64,000 nt of DNA from an uncultured Bacteroidales bacterium (GCA_944321735.1 CALUMK010000002.1:167596-231595), one strand, 5' to 3'; positions 9,081-18,106 are shown, counted from the stretch's first letter. The notes: generated by a model from the sequence alone, not told the origin. Translations and numbers: made by a program.

Positions 9081-10745
9081 TTATTGCTTGTTGACCTGTA
9101 TTTGGAGGATTTGTCCGGGATAGATGCGGCCTTTGGCATCCAGATTGTTGGTTCGGATGATGTCGTTGACCGTGGATCCCGGGTACATCCGGGATATGGC
9201 ATAAACCGATTCCCCGCTCCGCACTTTATGCTCGTAAGTGCCGGGAGCTACTGTTTTGGGTTTTGTCTGCTTTTGGCTTTTTTGCGAGGATGGTAGCGCG
9301 TTGCTGTAGATGTACAGCAGTTGGTTCGGGTAGATAGTGGAAGATCGCAAATGGTTCAGTTCCATGATATGGGATACCCGGACATGATATTTGGCGGCGA
9401 TGCCGGACAGGGTCTCGCCTCGTTTGACGCGGTGCTGGAATCGGGCAGGCGTGGGCGGCATGGTGTTGTCATCGTCGGCATAAATGTCTTGGGCGTTCTC
9501 CATGAACTTGACTTTGAAGTTGATGGGAAGCCGGATACTGTAATAGTCTGTATTGCCGGGAATCACGTCCATTCGGTACTGCGGGTTGAGGTCGCGCAGG
9601 ATTTGCACGGGAATATCCAGATGTTCGGCTACGACTTTGAGGTTAAGGTCCTGGCTTACCATCAAGGTGTCGGTCAGGATCGGGGGCTGGGAACGGAGCG
9701 GGATGCCATGCTCTTCGTTGTAGTTCATGGCATAAGTAGCGCCAATGAAAGCAGGGACGTAGCCACGGGTCTCTCTGGGGAGGAAGGGGTATATCTGCCA
9801 GAAATCCGTTTTGCCTCTGGCTCGACGGATGGCTTTGCGGACATTGCCGGGTCCGCAGTTGTAAGCGGCGATGGCCAAGGTCCAATCTCCAAAACTCTCG
9901 TAGAGGTCTTTGAGGTAGCGGGCGGCGGCATGGCTGGCTTTGAAAGGATCCATGCGTTCGTCCACGGCCAGATCGATATCCAGGTCGTACATCTTGCCTG
10001 TGCCGTACATGAATTGCCAGCATCCGGAGGCTCCGGCACGGGAAACTGCACGAGGGTTTAGGCCGGATTCAATAATGGCTAGGTATTTGAGTTCTTGAGG
10101 CACGCCATTCTGAGCCATGGCCTGTTCAAAAATCGGAAAGTAGTATTGGGATAGGGCCAGCATCACGTCAACTTGCTGGCGGCGTTTGTTGACATAGACT
10201 TCGATGTAGTTGCGGACAGTCTGGTTGTAGGAAAGTTTGACCAAAAAGCCTTGGTTCAAACTGTCTATGCGGTTTCGGTAAATCGAGTCGGGACTGTCAT
10301 AGACGGGAATGTCAAGGGCAAGGTTGTTCCAGGCTTCGATTCGGGTCGAGTCTTTGGGTTGATAACGGTGTCTGGCATCGTAGAATCGCAATTCGTCGGA
10401 CAGGAAGAACTCGTCGAGCAGCATCTGGCTCAAGCTGTCTTGCGATGTAGGGGCGGCAAACCGTATGAATGTGGCAGAGTCCGTTATGCGGGCGATGGAA
10501 TCCGGGAGGAATCCGGATTGGACGCTTGTGTCGGGAAGGAGGGTGTCTTGGGCAATGGGCTTTAGGAGGCAGCCTTGCAAAGTGTCGTTTGCGGAAGCCT
10601 TTTCCGCGCAGGCTGCCAGGATGGTGTCGCAGGTCGTGTTTTGCTTGAACGGGCGGCTCTTGGATGTGCATAGCCCCTCGTTGATGAATGAAAGGCAGAA
10701 AAGCAGAAGGATTCCTATTGTTTTTTGTCGGTGCGTGTTCACCAT
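9081..10745 (-). CDS. Lytic transglycosylase with C-terminal LysM repeats (MltD-like)
   Basis: The enzyme cleaves peptidoglycan glycan strands with formation of 1,6-anhydro ends. A signal peptide (GILLLFCLSFINEGLC) is followed by a low-complexity region, then an SLT domain at about residues 205-340 with the catalytic Glu in LAIIESGLNPRAVS and the motifs GCWQFMYGTG and AIAAYNCGPGNV. Two LysM repeats follow near residues 435-480 and 505-552 (YHVRVSHIMELNHL; IYPGQILQIQV). The arrangement matches MltD. It is the first gene of the minus-strand operon with the SGNH-like and MBOAT genes, 18 bases upstream of the former, consistent with a role in wall modification. Confidence 0.92.
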   Translation of the reverse strand: MVNTHRQKTIGILLLFCLSFINEGLCTSKSRPFKQNTTCDTILAACAEKASANDTLQGCLLKPIAQDTLLPDTSVQSGFLPDSIARITDSATFIRFAAPTSQDSLSQMLLDEFFLSDELRFYDARHRYQPKDSTRIEAWNNLALDIPVYDSPDSIYRNRIDSLNQGFLVKLSYNQTVRNYIEVYVNKRRQQVDVMLALSQYYFPIFEQAMAQNGVPQELKYLAIIESGLNPRAVSRAGASGCWQFMYGTGKMYDLDIDLAVDERMDPFKASHAAARYLKDLYESFGDWTLAIAAYNCGPGNVRKAIRRARGKTDFWQIYPFLPRETRGYVPAFIGATYAMNYNEEHGIPLRSQPPILTDTLMVSQDLNLKVVAEHLDIPVQILRDLNPQYRMDVIPGNTDYYSIRLPINFKVKFMENAQDIYADDDNTMPPTPARFQHRVKRGETLSGIAAKYHVRVSHIMELNHLRSSTIYPNQLLYIYSNALPSSQKSQKQTKPKTVAPGTYEHKVRSGESVYAISRMYPGSTVNDIIRTNNLDAKGRIYPGQILQIQVNKQ

Positions 10746-10837
10746 GGCACTCGGTCTATCAAGGTTTCGGGTGATTTTGTGACTGAAGGCGGATATGTTG
10801 TTTCATCGTTTTCCGGCGATGTTTTTTTTGCCGGAAG

Positions 10838-11221
10838 TCAACGGTTGGTCGGCCAGGTCTTGCGGGCTATTTCTATGTCCTTGTCGGGTCGCAGCAAGGT
10901 GGAGACCATGATGAGGCTGTAGGTGTCCTCTTCGTGCAGCATGGCGTTGAGCGTGTCGTCTTGGATGGCGGATAGCCTCTTTTGGAAAATCTGTCGGGCC
11001 TCTTCTTCCGCTTCGGCATTGTCAATGGCCCATACCGTGAAATTTTCCATGTCGAAACGGGTCTGCACATAGGTCATGATGGCTATTTCATCGGAATTTC
11101 GGATATCGACCTCGTTGGCCAGACCGAAGACATAGGCCGACTCTTCCTCTTCCGAGCAGGAAAGGAAAACGGTGGGAACAAGCAACAATGCGGCTGTGAA
11201 TATTTTGAGAAGTCTTTTCAT
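10838..11221 (-). CDS. Small lipoprotein, paralogue A
   Basis: I recognise no named family. The ATG at 11221 gives a lipoprotein signal (LLLVPTVFLSC, lipobox ending at Cys 21) followed by an acidic EEEE segment and an about 100-residue helical domain. An upstream frame extension to 11299 lacks a signal peptide at its start and is rejected. The mature part is clearly related to the lipoprotein encoded at 13056 (shared pattern NE...SD...IM.YV..R.D.E.FT and a C-terminal ARK.WPT.R). A -7 element TAACTTTG lies on the minus strand at 11249-11242, about 20 bases before the start, supporting this start. Confidence 0.75.
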   Translation of the reverse strand: MKRLLKIFTAALLLVPTVFLSCSEEEESAYVFGLANEVDIRNSDEIAIMTYVQTRFDMENFTVWAIDNAEAEEEARQIFQKRLSAIQDDTLNAMLHEEDTYSLIMVSTLLRPDKDIEIARKTWPTNR

Positions 11222-11241
11222 CAAACTTGGATTTAAAAAAG

Positions 11242-11249
11242 CAAAGTTA
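11242..11249 (-). promoter_or_regulatory. Bacteroidota -7 element for lipoprotein A
   Basis: On the minus strand the sequence reads TAACTTTG, a full match to TAnnTTTG. No good -33 TTTG is visible at the usual distance. Confidence 0.5.
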
Positions 11250-11326
11250 GAAACTGTTTTGAAATTCTCCAATCCTGCGTTTTGGACATTGTCGTGCATG
11301 GATTCAGGTGTATGGCGGGCGTATTC

Positions 11327-12898
11327 TTAGAATCGGACTTGCTGGAGCTGCCGGAATGCTTCGGGCAAGGCGGCAATGATGTCGCTGGCGGCCATGGATT
11401 GTTCCGTGCAGCGGAGGGCGGCGTAGTCCCCGGCCAAGCCGTGCAGGTAGACGGCGGTGTAGGCGGCTTGCCAGACGGAGAGTCCTTGGCCGAGCAGGCT
11501 GAGGCAGAGTCCGGTCAGCACGTCCCCGCTTCCGCCGGTGGCCATGCCCGGGTTGCCGGTGGTGTTGAAGAGCATGGCTGGGCCGGGGATTGCGCCGCCC
11601 GGGGTACGGATGCCTGCGCTGCCGGGCTGGCTGACGGAGGTATGGGCGCCTTTGAGCACGACAACTGCGCCGTAGCGGTCGGAAAATTCCTGCTGGCGGC
11701 GCAGACGTTCCCTGCTGTCGGAGGTTTTTCCGGCCAGGCGTTCGAATTCCTTGGGATGCGGCGTGAGGATGCAGCGGCCTTTGGGCAAGAATTCCAGCAA
11801 GGTGGGGTCTTGGGCCAGGAGGTTGAGTCCGTCGGCATCGATGACTAAGGGGCAAGCGGCAAAGCGCAGTACGTTTTTGAGCCATTGAGCGGCTTCGTCC
11901 GAAGTGCCGATTCCCGGGCCAATGCCGATGGCCGAATAATGCGCGGTCTTGGCCCAGTCCATTAAACTCGGATCTATGAAAAGGGCTTCCGGCACAGCGG
12001 TTTGCAGCACGAGCCGGTTGTCGGCGCAGGAAGCGATGCTGAGCACCCCGCATCCGCTTTTCAAGGCTGCCCGGCCGGCCAAGACGGCCGCCCCGGCCAT
12101 GCCTGTACTGCCTGCAATCAATAAATCCCGCCCGAAAAGACCCTTGTGCGCGAATTTCGGTCGCTTGGGCAGGTTCCGCGCCGCGTCCCGGTCTTGCAGC
12201 AGGTAGGCATCGGCCGGGTTTCCCCGCATGAAATTCTCGTCCAGGCCGATATCCAACAACACGAAGCCGGCCGGGCGGCCTTCGTTTTCCGGCCAAAGGA
12301 ATGCTTTCTTGGCAAACTGGAACGAGAGGCAGAGGCTGTTTTCCACCACCGGGTTTTCCCTTGGAGTCGGCTTGTCGGCCATCAGTCCCGAGGGGATATC
12401 AATCGAGTATTTTTTCCCGCTGCAAGCATTGATAAAGTCTACCACGGCTGCCGTGGCCTCGTCCAAGCGGCCGTCCAATCCGGTGCCGACCAAGGCATCG
12501 GTCAAGATATCGTTTTCCCCTGTTTCCGGAAGCCCGTCTTGGCCGAAAATCCGTAACGGCATATTCGTTTCCTGCAACAGCTGCGCGTTCCGTTCCGCAT
12601 CCGGGCTGTACCGGCCCTCTTTCTTGTCCGGCATCCAGACTTCCACGATGCTGCCTTTTTCGTTCAGCATCCGGGCCAGCGCGAAGCCGTCGCCTCCGTT
12701 GTTGCCCCGTCCGCAGAAAATGACGAATTTGGGCTTTCGGCTTGAGGCCGGATCGAAGGCCTCCGGTTCGTTTTCAAACAGGAAATCGAAACAGGCGCGG
12801 GCCGCCCTTTCCATCAGCTGCCAGGAACTTATGCCTTGCCTCCGTATCGTCTCGGCATCGGCTTTCCGGATTATATCCACGGGATAGACTGGAATCAT
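11327..12898 (-). CDS. nnr: Bifunctional NAD(P)HX epimerase / ADP-dependent NAD(P)HX dehydratase
   Basis: The protein repairs hydrated NADH and NADPH. The N-terminal epimerase half (YjeF_N, about residues 1-220) shows the motif FCGRGNNGGDGFALAR, and SIDIPSGL near residue 170. The C-terminal half (about residues 230-510) is a ribokinase-like ADP-dependent dehydratase with VIDADGLNLLA, ILTPHPKEFERL, VVLKGAHT and the nucleotide-binding NPGMATGGSGDVLTG. The length of 523 residues is normal for the fusion. It is flanked by two paralogous lipoprotein genes, the upstream one divergent, which suggests a local duplication around this gene. Confidence 0.96.
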   Translation of the reverse strand: MIPVYPVDIIRKADAETIRRQGISSWQLMERAARACFDFLFENEPEAFDPASSRKPKFVIFCGRGNNGGDGFALARMLNEKGSIVEVWMPDKKEGRYSPDAERNAQLLQETNMPLRIFGQDGLPETGENDILTDALVGTGLDGRLDEATAAVVDFINACSGKKYSIDIPSGLMADKPTPRENPVVENSLCLSFQFAKKAFLWPENEGRPAGFVLLDIGLDENFMRGNPADAYLLQDRDAARNLPKRPKFAHKGLFGRDLLIAGSTGMAGAAVLAGRAALKSGCGVLSIASCADNRLVLQTAVPEALFIDPSLMDWAKTAHYSAIGIGPGIGTSDEAAQWLKNVLRFAACPLVIDADGLNLLAQDPTLLEFLPKGRCILTPHPKEFERLAGKTSDSRERLRRQQEFSDRYGAVVVLKGAHTSVSQPGSAGIRTPGGAIPGPAMLFNTTGNPGMATGGSGDVLTGLCLSLLGQGLSVWQAAYTAVYLHGLAGDYAALRCTEQSMAASDIIAALPEAFRQLQQVRF

Positions 12899-12920
12899 CG
12901 TTGATTTGTATTTCTAAATA

Positions 12921-12928
12921 CGAAGATA
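12921..12928 (-). promoter_or_regulatory. -7-like element for nnr
   Basis: The minus strand reads TATCTTCG 23 bases before the start codon. It differs from TAnnTTTG at one base; the same TTCG form recurs before several genes here. Confidence 0.4.
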
Positions 12929-12959
12929 GGTCAATTTTCAATATTCGGAACATTTGCCT

Positions 12960-13016
12960 TATCTTTGCGCCCCCTATGGCGTGTCCCTGTGGCGGATAGG
13001 ACGAGGAAATCCTATC
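12960..13016 (+). promoter_or_regulatory. -7 element and leader hairpin for lipoprotein B
   Basis: TATCTTTG at 12960-12967 fully matches the -7 consensus. The leader then contains a perfect 7-bp hairpin, GATAGGA/TCCTATC (12995-13001 and 13010-13016, 8-base loop), before the ATG at 13056. Confidence 0.5.
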
Positions 13017-13055
13017 GGGTGGCGATGCGGATGGCATAGAAACTTAGTTGATAAA

Positions 13056-13454
13056 ATGAAAAAGATTTTGAAAGCAGGCCTCCTGTTGTTGATGCCTTTA
13101 TCTTTGTTGTTTACCGCTTGCTCTTCGAAAGAAGGGGCTGAAGAAGAGTCCGACTACGCTTATGGTATCACGAACGAAGCCCAGCTGACTCAGTCGGATG
13201 CGCTCTCCATCATGAGCTATGTGGAATCCCGTGTCGATTTGGAGGCGTTCACCATTAGGAGCACCAGCGAGGAAGAAGCCGACGAACGGGCTATTCAGGA
13301 GTTCAATTCCCGTTTGACATCCATTAACGATGCGGAATTCGATGCCATGTTCAAGGGTAGCGACTATTATTCCTTGATTTTGAAAGGCGCGGCTGCGGAA
13401 GGCGAGGAAAACCCGGAACTGGCTCGCAAGATTTGGCCTACCGACCGGCAATAA
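13056..13454 (+). CDS. Small lipoprotein, paralogue B
   Basis: This 132-residue protein has a lipoprotein signal (LLLLMPLSLLFTAC, lipobox Cys near residue 22), an acidic stretch, then the same domain as the protein at 10838-11221, with about one third or more of positions shared by eye, and the ending LARKIWPTDRQ. ATG 13056 is preferred over the open frame from 12954 because the signal peptide begins there and the -7 element at 12960 would fall inside the longer version. Function is unknown. A terminator follows directly. Confidence 0.78.
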   Translation: MKKILKAGLLLLMPLSLLFTACSSKEGAEEESDYAYGITNEAQLTQSDALSIMSYVESRVDLEAFTIRSTSEEEADERAIQEFNSRLTSINDAEFDAMFKGSDYYSLILKGAAAEGEENPELARKIWPTDRQ

Positions 13455-13480
13455 TGCAGTAGTTGCTTTTGATTCCTAAT

Positions 13481-13528
13481 CCGGTATCTGTCAGTGTGTC
13501 ATATATGCTTGAGAGATGCCGGTTTTTT
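13481..13528 (+). terminator. Terminator after lipoprotein B
   Basis: CCGGTATCT (13481-13489) can pair with AGATGCCGG (13514-13522) with one G-T wobble, followed by six T residues. Confidence 0.55.
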
Positions 13529-13558
13529 GTTTGGCATAACGCTATTGGAAAATAGAAT

Positions 13559-15400
13559 ATGATGCAGAAGAATAAATTCAAGGCTTGCTTGTCCTGCGCG
13601 CTTCTTTTGGGCAGTTTCTTTTCGTTGTCGTTTTTGCAGGCGCAGACACCTCGTCCGGCCAATCCGGAATCGAACCCAGAAGTAAAGGAATACCCCAAGA
13701 ACCATCCCGACGTGGTGGACAAGAAGATGGCCGGACTGTTGCAGCTGATCCGCTTCGCATACGTGGAAGAGGTGGACATGGCTCCGATAGTGGAAAAGGG
13801 GGTGGTCACGATGCTGGAGGAACTGGATCCCCATTCGGCCTATATCTCGGCCAAGGACTTGCAGAAGATGAACGAGCCCTTGGTGGGCAATTTCGACGGC
13901 ATCGGCGTTTCGTTCCAGCCCAACAACGACAGCATCGTGATTATCGAGGTGATAGCCGGAGGGCCTTCGTCCAAGGTGGGTCTGCTGGCCGGGGACAAGA
14001 TCGTGACGATAGACACGATGAGCGCCACCGGCAAGAACGCCAACCGGGATTTCGTATTCAAGCATCTGCGAGGCAAGAAAGGCACCAAGGTGAATGTGGG
14101 CATCAAGCGTCAAGGCGAGCCGGAAATTCTGCATTTCGAGATTATCCGGGACAAGATACCAATCAACAGCGTCAATACCTATTTCATGGTTGACAAGGAA
14201 AACGGCTATATCATGCTGACGCGCTTTGCCCGTACCAGCGTGGAGGAGGTGCGCGATGCCTTGAAAGATCTTAAATCGCAGGGAATGAAGAACTTGATTT
14301 TAGACTTGCGAGGCAATTCGGGAGGCTATCTGGATGTGGCGGTGGATCTGGCCGACGAATTCCTGCCTAAGGACGAGCTGGTTGTCTATATGGAGGGCAA
14401 GGCGCAGCCTAAGGAACCTTTCTATGCTACCAAGAACGGTTTCTTCACCAAAGGCCGTGTGGTGGTGATGGTGGACGAGGGCTCGGCATCGGCTTCCGAG
14501 ATTCTTTCCGGAGCTTTGCAGGATTGGGACAGAGCCATCATAGTGGGGCGGCGAACCTTTGGCAAGGGCTTGGTGCAGAGACCCTTCGGGCTTTCGGACG
14601 GATCCAATGTCCGCTTGACGATAGCCCGTTACTACACGCCTTCGGGTCGTTGCATCCAGAAACCTTACAAGGATGGCATGGAAGCCTATTATAAGGATAT
14701 CATGAACCGTTACCGTCATGGGGAAATGCTCAATCCGGATTCGATCAACCTGCCGGATTCCTTACGTTACCAGACGGCCGGGGGACGGGTTGTTTACGGT
14801 GGCGGCGGCATCATGCCCGATGTGTTCGTGGCGGTCGATACCCAGCGGGCCAGCGACTATTATATGGCTTTGCGGGCCAAGAACCTGATGAACCGCTTTG
14901 TCCTGGATCGTCTGGATGGTCAGAGGGAGCAATATTTGGCGGAATATCCCGATTTTGAGCATTTCTACGAGAATTTCCGGATGGACGAGGCTTTCATGCA
15001 GGAATTCTACGATTACGCAGCCGAACACGGGGTTCCCTATACGAATTTCAAGAAGGCGCAGGCGGGCCAGTTTTTGCAGGAGTTGATTAAGGCCATGCAG
15101 TCGGATTCGGCTTTGGACAAGGCCGTATCGTATGAGGATTATATGTCGAGGGTGCTTTGGGCGCAGGATAGCATGCAGTCGTATTTGATGGAAAAGGCCA
15201 GGGCGGAGGATGCCCGGCAGAAAGCCTATGCAGCGAAGTCGGACAAGTTCTTGCGGGCGCAGCTCAAGGCCATGTTCGCCAATAATCTTTATGGGGCGGA
15301 ATACTATTACCAAGTGACCAAGGATGTGGACGATGCCTTTGCCCGTGCGTTGGAAGTGTTGAAGGACAGGAAGTTGTTTGATGAACTCGGCATCCGGTAA
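13559..15400 (+). CDS. S41 family C-terminal processing peptidase with PDZ domain
   Basis: This periplasmic serine protease has a signal peptide (LLLGSFFSLSFLQAQ), a CTP-type N-terminal segment (MLEELDPHSAYIS), a PDZ domain at about residues 105-190 (GIGVSFQPNNDSIVI, VGLLAGDKIV) and the peptidase S41 core. The catalytic Ser is in EGSASASEI near residue 310 and the Lys in RRTFGKGLVQ. At 613 residues it has a long helical C-terminal extension compared with short CtpA enzymes, as is common in Bacteroidota. ATG 13559 is the first in-frame start and is followed directly by a second-position Met. A family A hairpin element starts at its stop codon. Confidence 0.93.
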   Translation: MMQKNKFKACLSCALLLGSFFSLSFLQAQTPRPANPESNPEVKEYPKNHPDVVDKKMAGLLQLIRFAYVEEVDMAPIVEKGVVTMLEELDPHSAYISAKDLQKMNEPLVGNFDGIGVSFQPNNDSIVIIEVIAGGPSSKVGLLAGDKIVTIDTMSATGKNANRDFVFKHLRGKKGTKVNVGIKRQGEPEILHFEIIRDKIPINSVNTYFMVDKENGYIMLTRFARTSVEEVRDALKDLKSQGMKNLILDLRGNSGGYLDVAVDLADEFLPKDELVVYMEGKAQPKEPFYATKNGFFTKGRVVVMVDEGSASASEILSGALQDWDRAIIVGRRTFGKGLVQRPFGLSDGSNVRLTIARYYTPSGRCIQKPYKDGMEAYYKDIMNRYRHGEMLNPDSINLPDSLRYQTAGGRVVYGGGGIMPDVFVAVDTQRASDYYMALRAKNLMNRFVLDRLDGQREQYLAEYPDFEHFYENFRMDEAFMQEFYDYAAEHGVPYTNFKKAQAGQFLQELIKAMQSDSALDKAVSYEDYMSRVLWAQDSMQSYLMEKARAEDARQKAYAAKSDKFLRAQLKAMFANNLYGAEYYYQVTKDVDDAFARALEVLKDRKLFDELGIR

Positions 15401-15526
15401 GGCGATGTGTCATAATGAGCAATCTGCTTTGTTGCTATCGAGTCTCGAACTCAGTCACGTACCAAAGTACGCTCCTTCGTTCTCGCTCTCAGCGCCTTGC
15501 ATCTTACTCACTCTGACACACCGCCT
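15398..15526 (+). repeat. Family A hairpin element after the S41 peptidase gene
   Basis: The left box ATCTGCTTTGTTGC is at 15422-15435 and the right box GCGCCTTGCATCT at 15492-15504. The apical stem CGTAC/GTACG is at 15458-15462 and 15467-15471. The outer arms 15400-15419 and 15507-15526 match at 17 of 20 positions, and the left arm begins at the stop codon. The inner stem is weaker than in other copies (GAG/CTC and GAAC/GTTC). Confidence 0.8.
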
Positions 15527-15588
15527 GAGATTTGTTTCAAATCCCTATTTTGATACACCCTCATAGGAAGAGACGAAGGCTACGGGCA

Positions 15589-15603
15589 ATCTACTTTGTT
15601 GCG
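15589..15603 (+). repeat. Orphan left box of family A
   Basis: ATCTACTTTGTTGCG is identical to the left boxes of the array at 5.7 kb but has no right box or apical motif after it; tcdA begins 26 bases later. It is probably a remnant. Confidence 0.6.
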
Positions 15604-15629
15604 GTTTTTAAGAAATTTTATTGATTCAG

Positions 15630-16487
15630 ATGGAAGATACAGGATGGACGGATAGGACGGCCTTGCTGCTGGGCGATGCCAATATGGAAAAATTGCGCTC
15701 GGCCTCGGTCTTGGTGATGGGCTTGGGCGGCGTGGGAGCTTATGCGGCCGAGATGCTGGTTCGAGCCGGGATAGGGAAGATATGCATCGTGGACGGGGAC
15801 GAGGTGAGCTTGACGAACCTGAACCGTCAGCTGCCAGCTTTGCATTCCACCTTGGGGCAGTCCAAAGCCGGGATTCTGAAAGCCCGTTTCCTGGATATCA
15901 ATCCGGAATTGGAGATAGAGGCGATGGGCGAATATGTCAAGGATCAGCGGATGGTGGAGATTCTGGAAAGCCGGCCTTTCGACTACGTGGTGGATGCGAT
16001 AGACACGCTTTCGCCCAAGATCTACCTGCTCTACCATTGCGTGAAGCGGAAGATGCGGGTGGTGAGCGCGATGGGGTCGGGCGGCAAGGCGGATCCTTTG
16101 CAATTGAAAATCTGCGATATCTCCCAAACTTACCATTGCGCTTTGGCGGACGCCTTGCGCAAACGTCTGCATAAATTGAATATCTATACCGGCATTCAAG
16201 CGGTCTTTTCGCCCGAGCCGGTGCCGGCGCATGCGGTTCGCAAGACTTTCGGGGAACGCAACAAGAAGTCGATGGTGGGCACGGTTTCCTATATGCCGCC
16301 TCTGGTGGGCTGTCTCTGCGCTTCGGTGGTGATCCGGGAGCTGTGCGGGGAGAGAGTCGTGTCGGACTTGCCGGTGCCGCTTTCGGTCCGCCGCAAGATT
16401 GCCGAAGCGGAAAAATTTCCCATAGCGGAAATCGGCGATGGGGCGAGGCCTTTGAAAAGCGGGTCTCCGGATTCGATGTCCGATTGA
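15630..16487 (+). CDS. tcdA: tRNA threonylcarbamoyladenosine dehydratase TcdA
   Basis: TcdA is a ThiF/E1-like enzyme that uses ATP to cyclise t6A37 of tRNA to ct6A. The nucleotide-binding motif VLVMGLGGVGAYAAEML near residue 30, DGDEVSLTNLNRQ and the downstream DAIDTLSPK and VSAMGSGGKADP motifs are all present, and the length of about 285 residues is usual. The frame is open from TTG 15621, but ATG 15630 gives the typical N-terminus. The gene stands alone between a hairpin repeat and gdhA. Confidence 0.93.
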   Translation: MEDTGWTDRTALLLGDANMEKLRSASVLVMGLGGVGAYAAEMLVRAGIGKICIVDGDEVSLTNLNRQLPALHSTLGQSKAGILKARFLDINPELEIEAMGEYVKDQRMVEILESRPFDYVVDAIDTLSPKIYLLYHCVKRKMRVVSAMGSGGKADPLQLKICDISQTYHCALADALRKRLHKLNIYTGIQAVFSPEPVPAHAVRKTFGERNKKSMVGTVSYMPPLVGCLCASVVIRELCGERVVSDLPVPLSVRRKIAEAEKFPIAEIGDGARPLKSGSPDSMSD

Positions 16488-16564
16488 TTATAGGCTTCGT
16501 TGCCGTTTGTTCCCGCCTGGGGGCGGGTCGGCTTGCCTGCGGACCGGCAAAGAAAAAAGGGCTT

Positions 16565-16599
16565 TTTGTAACAGCCTATCGAAAAATGATGTAACTTTG
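16565..16599 (+). promoter_or_regulatory. Promoter of gdhA
   Basis: The -7 element TAACTTTG is at 16592-16599, with a TTTG at 16565-16568 as possible -33. The 23-base spacing is slightly longer than the usual 19-21. About 85 bases of leader follow. Confidence 0.5.
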
Positions 16600-16690
16600 T
16601 CCCTGTTTTCCGGTGGGGCAAGGCAGAAGGGTCTATGGAAAACATTTGGAATTGAATAAAATAAATAATCATAACTTAAAACTTACTGCC

Positions 16691-18025
16691 ATGGACGTAA
16701 AAAAAATCTTGGCTGATCTGAAGGAAAAACATCCTGACGAACCTTTGTTCCTCCAAGCTGTAGAGGAAGTGTTGTATTCCATCAAGGATTATGTGGAAGC
16801 ACATCCCAAGTATGAACAACACAAGATTATCGAACGTATGGTTGAACCGGACCGTATCTTCACTTTCCGTGTAGAATGGGTTGACGACAAGGGCGAAATC
16901 CAAGTCAACACCGGTTACCGTGTACAATTCAACAACGCGATTGGACCTTACAAAGGCGGTCTGCGTTTCCACCCCTCCGTACGTTTGGATACCCTCAAGT
17001 TCCTGGGCTTCGAACAGACATTCAAGAACAGCTTGACCACATTGCCTATGGGCGGTGGCAAGGGTGGTTCCGACTTCAACGCAAAAGGTCGTTCCGACAA
17101 TGAAATCATGCGTTTCTGCCAGGCTTTCATGATGGAACTCCAGAAATACATCGGACCTGAAACCGACGTTCCCGCTGGCGATATAGGTGTTGGCGGCCGC
17201 GAAATCGGTTACATGTACGGCATGTACAAGAAACTGCGTCGTGAAAACACCGGCGTTCTGACCGGCAAGGGTGCTGGCTGGGGTGGTTCCATCCTGCGTC
17301 CCGAAGCTACCGGTTTCGGTGCTGTTTACTTCGTAGAACACATGCTGAAGGCTCACAACATGGACATCAAGGGCAAGACCGTAGCCATCTCCGGTTTCGG
17401 TAATGTGGCTTGGGGTGCTGTTACCAAAGCTACCCAGCTGGGTGCCAAGGTTGTGACCATTTCCGGTCCTGACGGTTATGTTTACGATCCGGAAGGCTTC
17501 AACCAGGAAAAGATCAACTACATGTTGGAACTGCGTGCCAGCAACAACGACGTTGTGGCTCCTTTCGCCGACAAGTTCAAGAGCGCTACTTTCTTCGCTG
17601 GCAAGAAGCCTTGGGAACAGAAAGTGGATATCGCCATGCCTTGCGCTACCCAGAACGAACTCCGTCTGGAAGATGCAAAGCAACTGATCGCCAACAAGGT
17701 TACCTTGGTTGCCGAAGTTTCGAACATGGGTTGCCATGCTGATGCCGTGAACGAATTCATCAAGACCAAGACCATCTTTGCTCCTGGCAAGGCTGTCAAC
17801 GCCGGTGGTGTTGCCGTTTCCGGTCTTGAAATGAGCCAGAATGCTGAAAAGCTGCACTGGACAGGTGAAGAAGTTGACCAGAAGCTGCACCAGATCATGT
17901 CGAGCATCCACGAAAACTGCATCAAGTACGGTAAGGAAGGCGACTACGTTAACTACGTTAAGGGTGCCAACATTGCCGGCTTTATCAAGGTGGCTGACTC
18001 TATGATTGAACAAGGCGTCTGCTAA
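16691..18025 (+). CDS. gdhA: Hexameric glutamate dehydrogenase, NADP type
   Basis: The enzyme interconverts 2-oxoglutarate plus ammonium and glutamate and is a main ammonium assimilation route in gut Bacteroidales. The protein of 444 residues shows the family motifs FRVEWVDDKGEIQVNTGYRV, YKGGLRFHPSV, the substrate-binding Lys in LPMGGGKGGSDF, PAGDIGVGGREIGYM and the Rossmann motif SGFGNVAWGA. ATG 16691 matches the usual start; the longer frame from 16613 would include the leader. Codon choice is strongly biased (CGT, GGT, C-ending codons) compared with neighbours, as in a highly expressed gene. A family A hairpin begins immediately after the stop. Confidence 0.97.
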   Translation: MDVKKILADLKEKHPDEPLFLQAVEEVLYSIKDYVEAHPKYEQHKIIERMVEPDRIFTFRVEWVDDKGEIQVNTGYRVQFNNAIGPYKGGLRFHPSVRLDTLKFLGFEQTFKNSLTTLPMGGGKGGSDFNAKGRSDNEIMRFCQAFMMELQKYIGPETDVPAGDIGVGGREIGYMYGMYKKLRRENTGVLTGKGAGWGGSILRPEATGFGAVYFVEHMLKAHNMDIKGKTVAISGFGNVAWGAVTKATQLGAKVVTISGPDGYVYDPEGFNQEKINYMLELRASNNDVVAPFADKFKSATFFAGKKPWEQKVDIAMPCATQNELRLEDAKQLIANKVTLVAEVSNMGCHADAVNEFIKTKTIFAPGKAVNAGGVAVSGLEMSQNAEKLHWTGEEVDQKLHQIMSSIHENCIKYGKEGDYVNYVKGANIAGFIKVADSMIEQGVC

Positions 18026-18096
18026 TTTTGGAATGTGATAATGCGTGATTTGCTGCGTTGCGCGCCTTGCATCTCACGCATTCTGACATTCCAAAA
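18026..18096 (+). repeat. Compact family A element (core absent) after gdhA
   Basis: Outer arms 18026-18047 and 18075-18096 match at 20 of 22 positions and start right after the stop codon. Between them are only the left box ATTTGCTGCGTTGCG (18048-18062) and the right box CGCCTTGCATCT (18063-18074); inner stem and apex are missing. Confidence 0.8.
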
Positions 18097-18106
18097 GAAA
18101 GGGGTT

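Noticed and set aside
16676-18013. 445-codon open frame antisense to gdhA
   Set aside because: It arises from biased codon use of gdhA; the composition is not protein-like.
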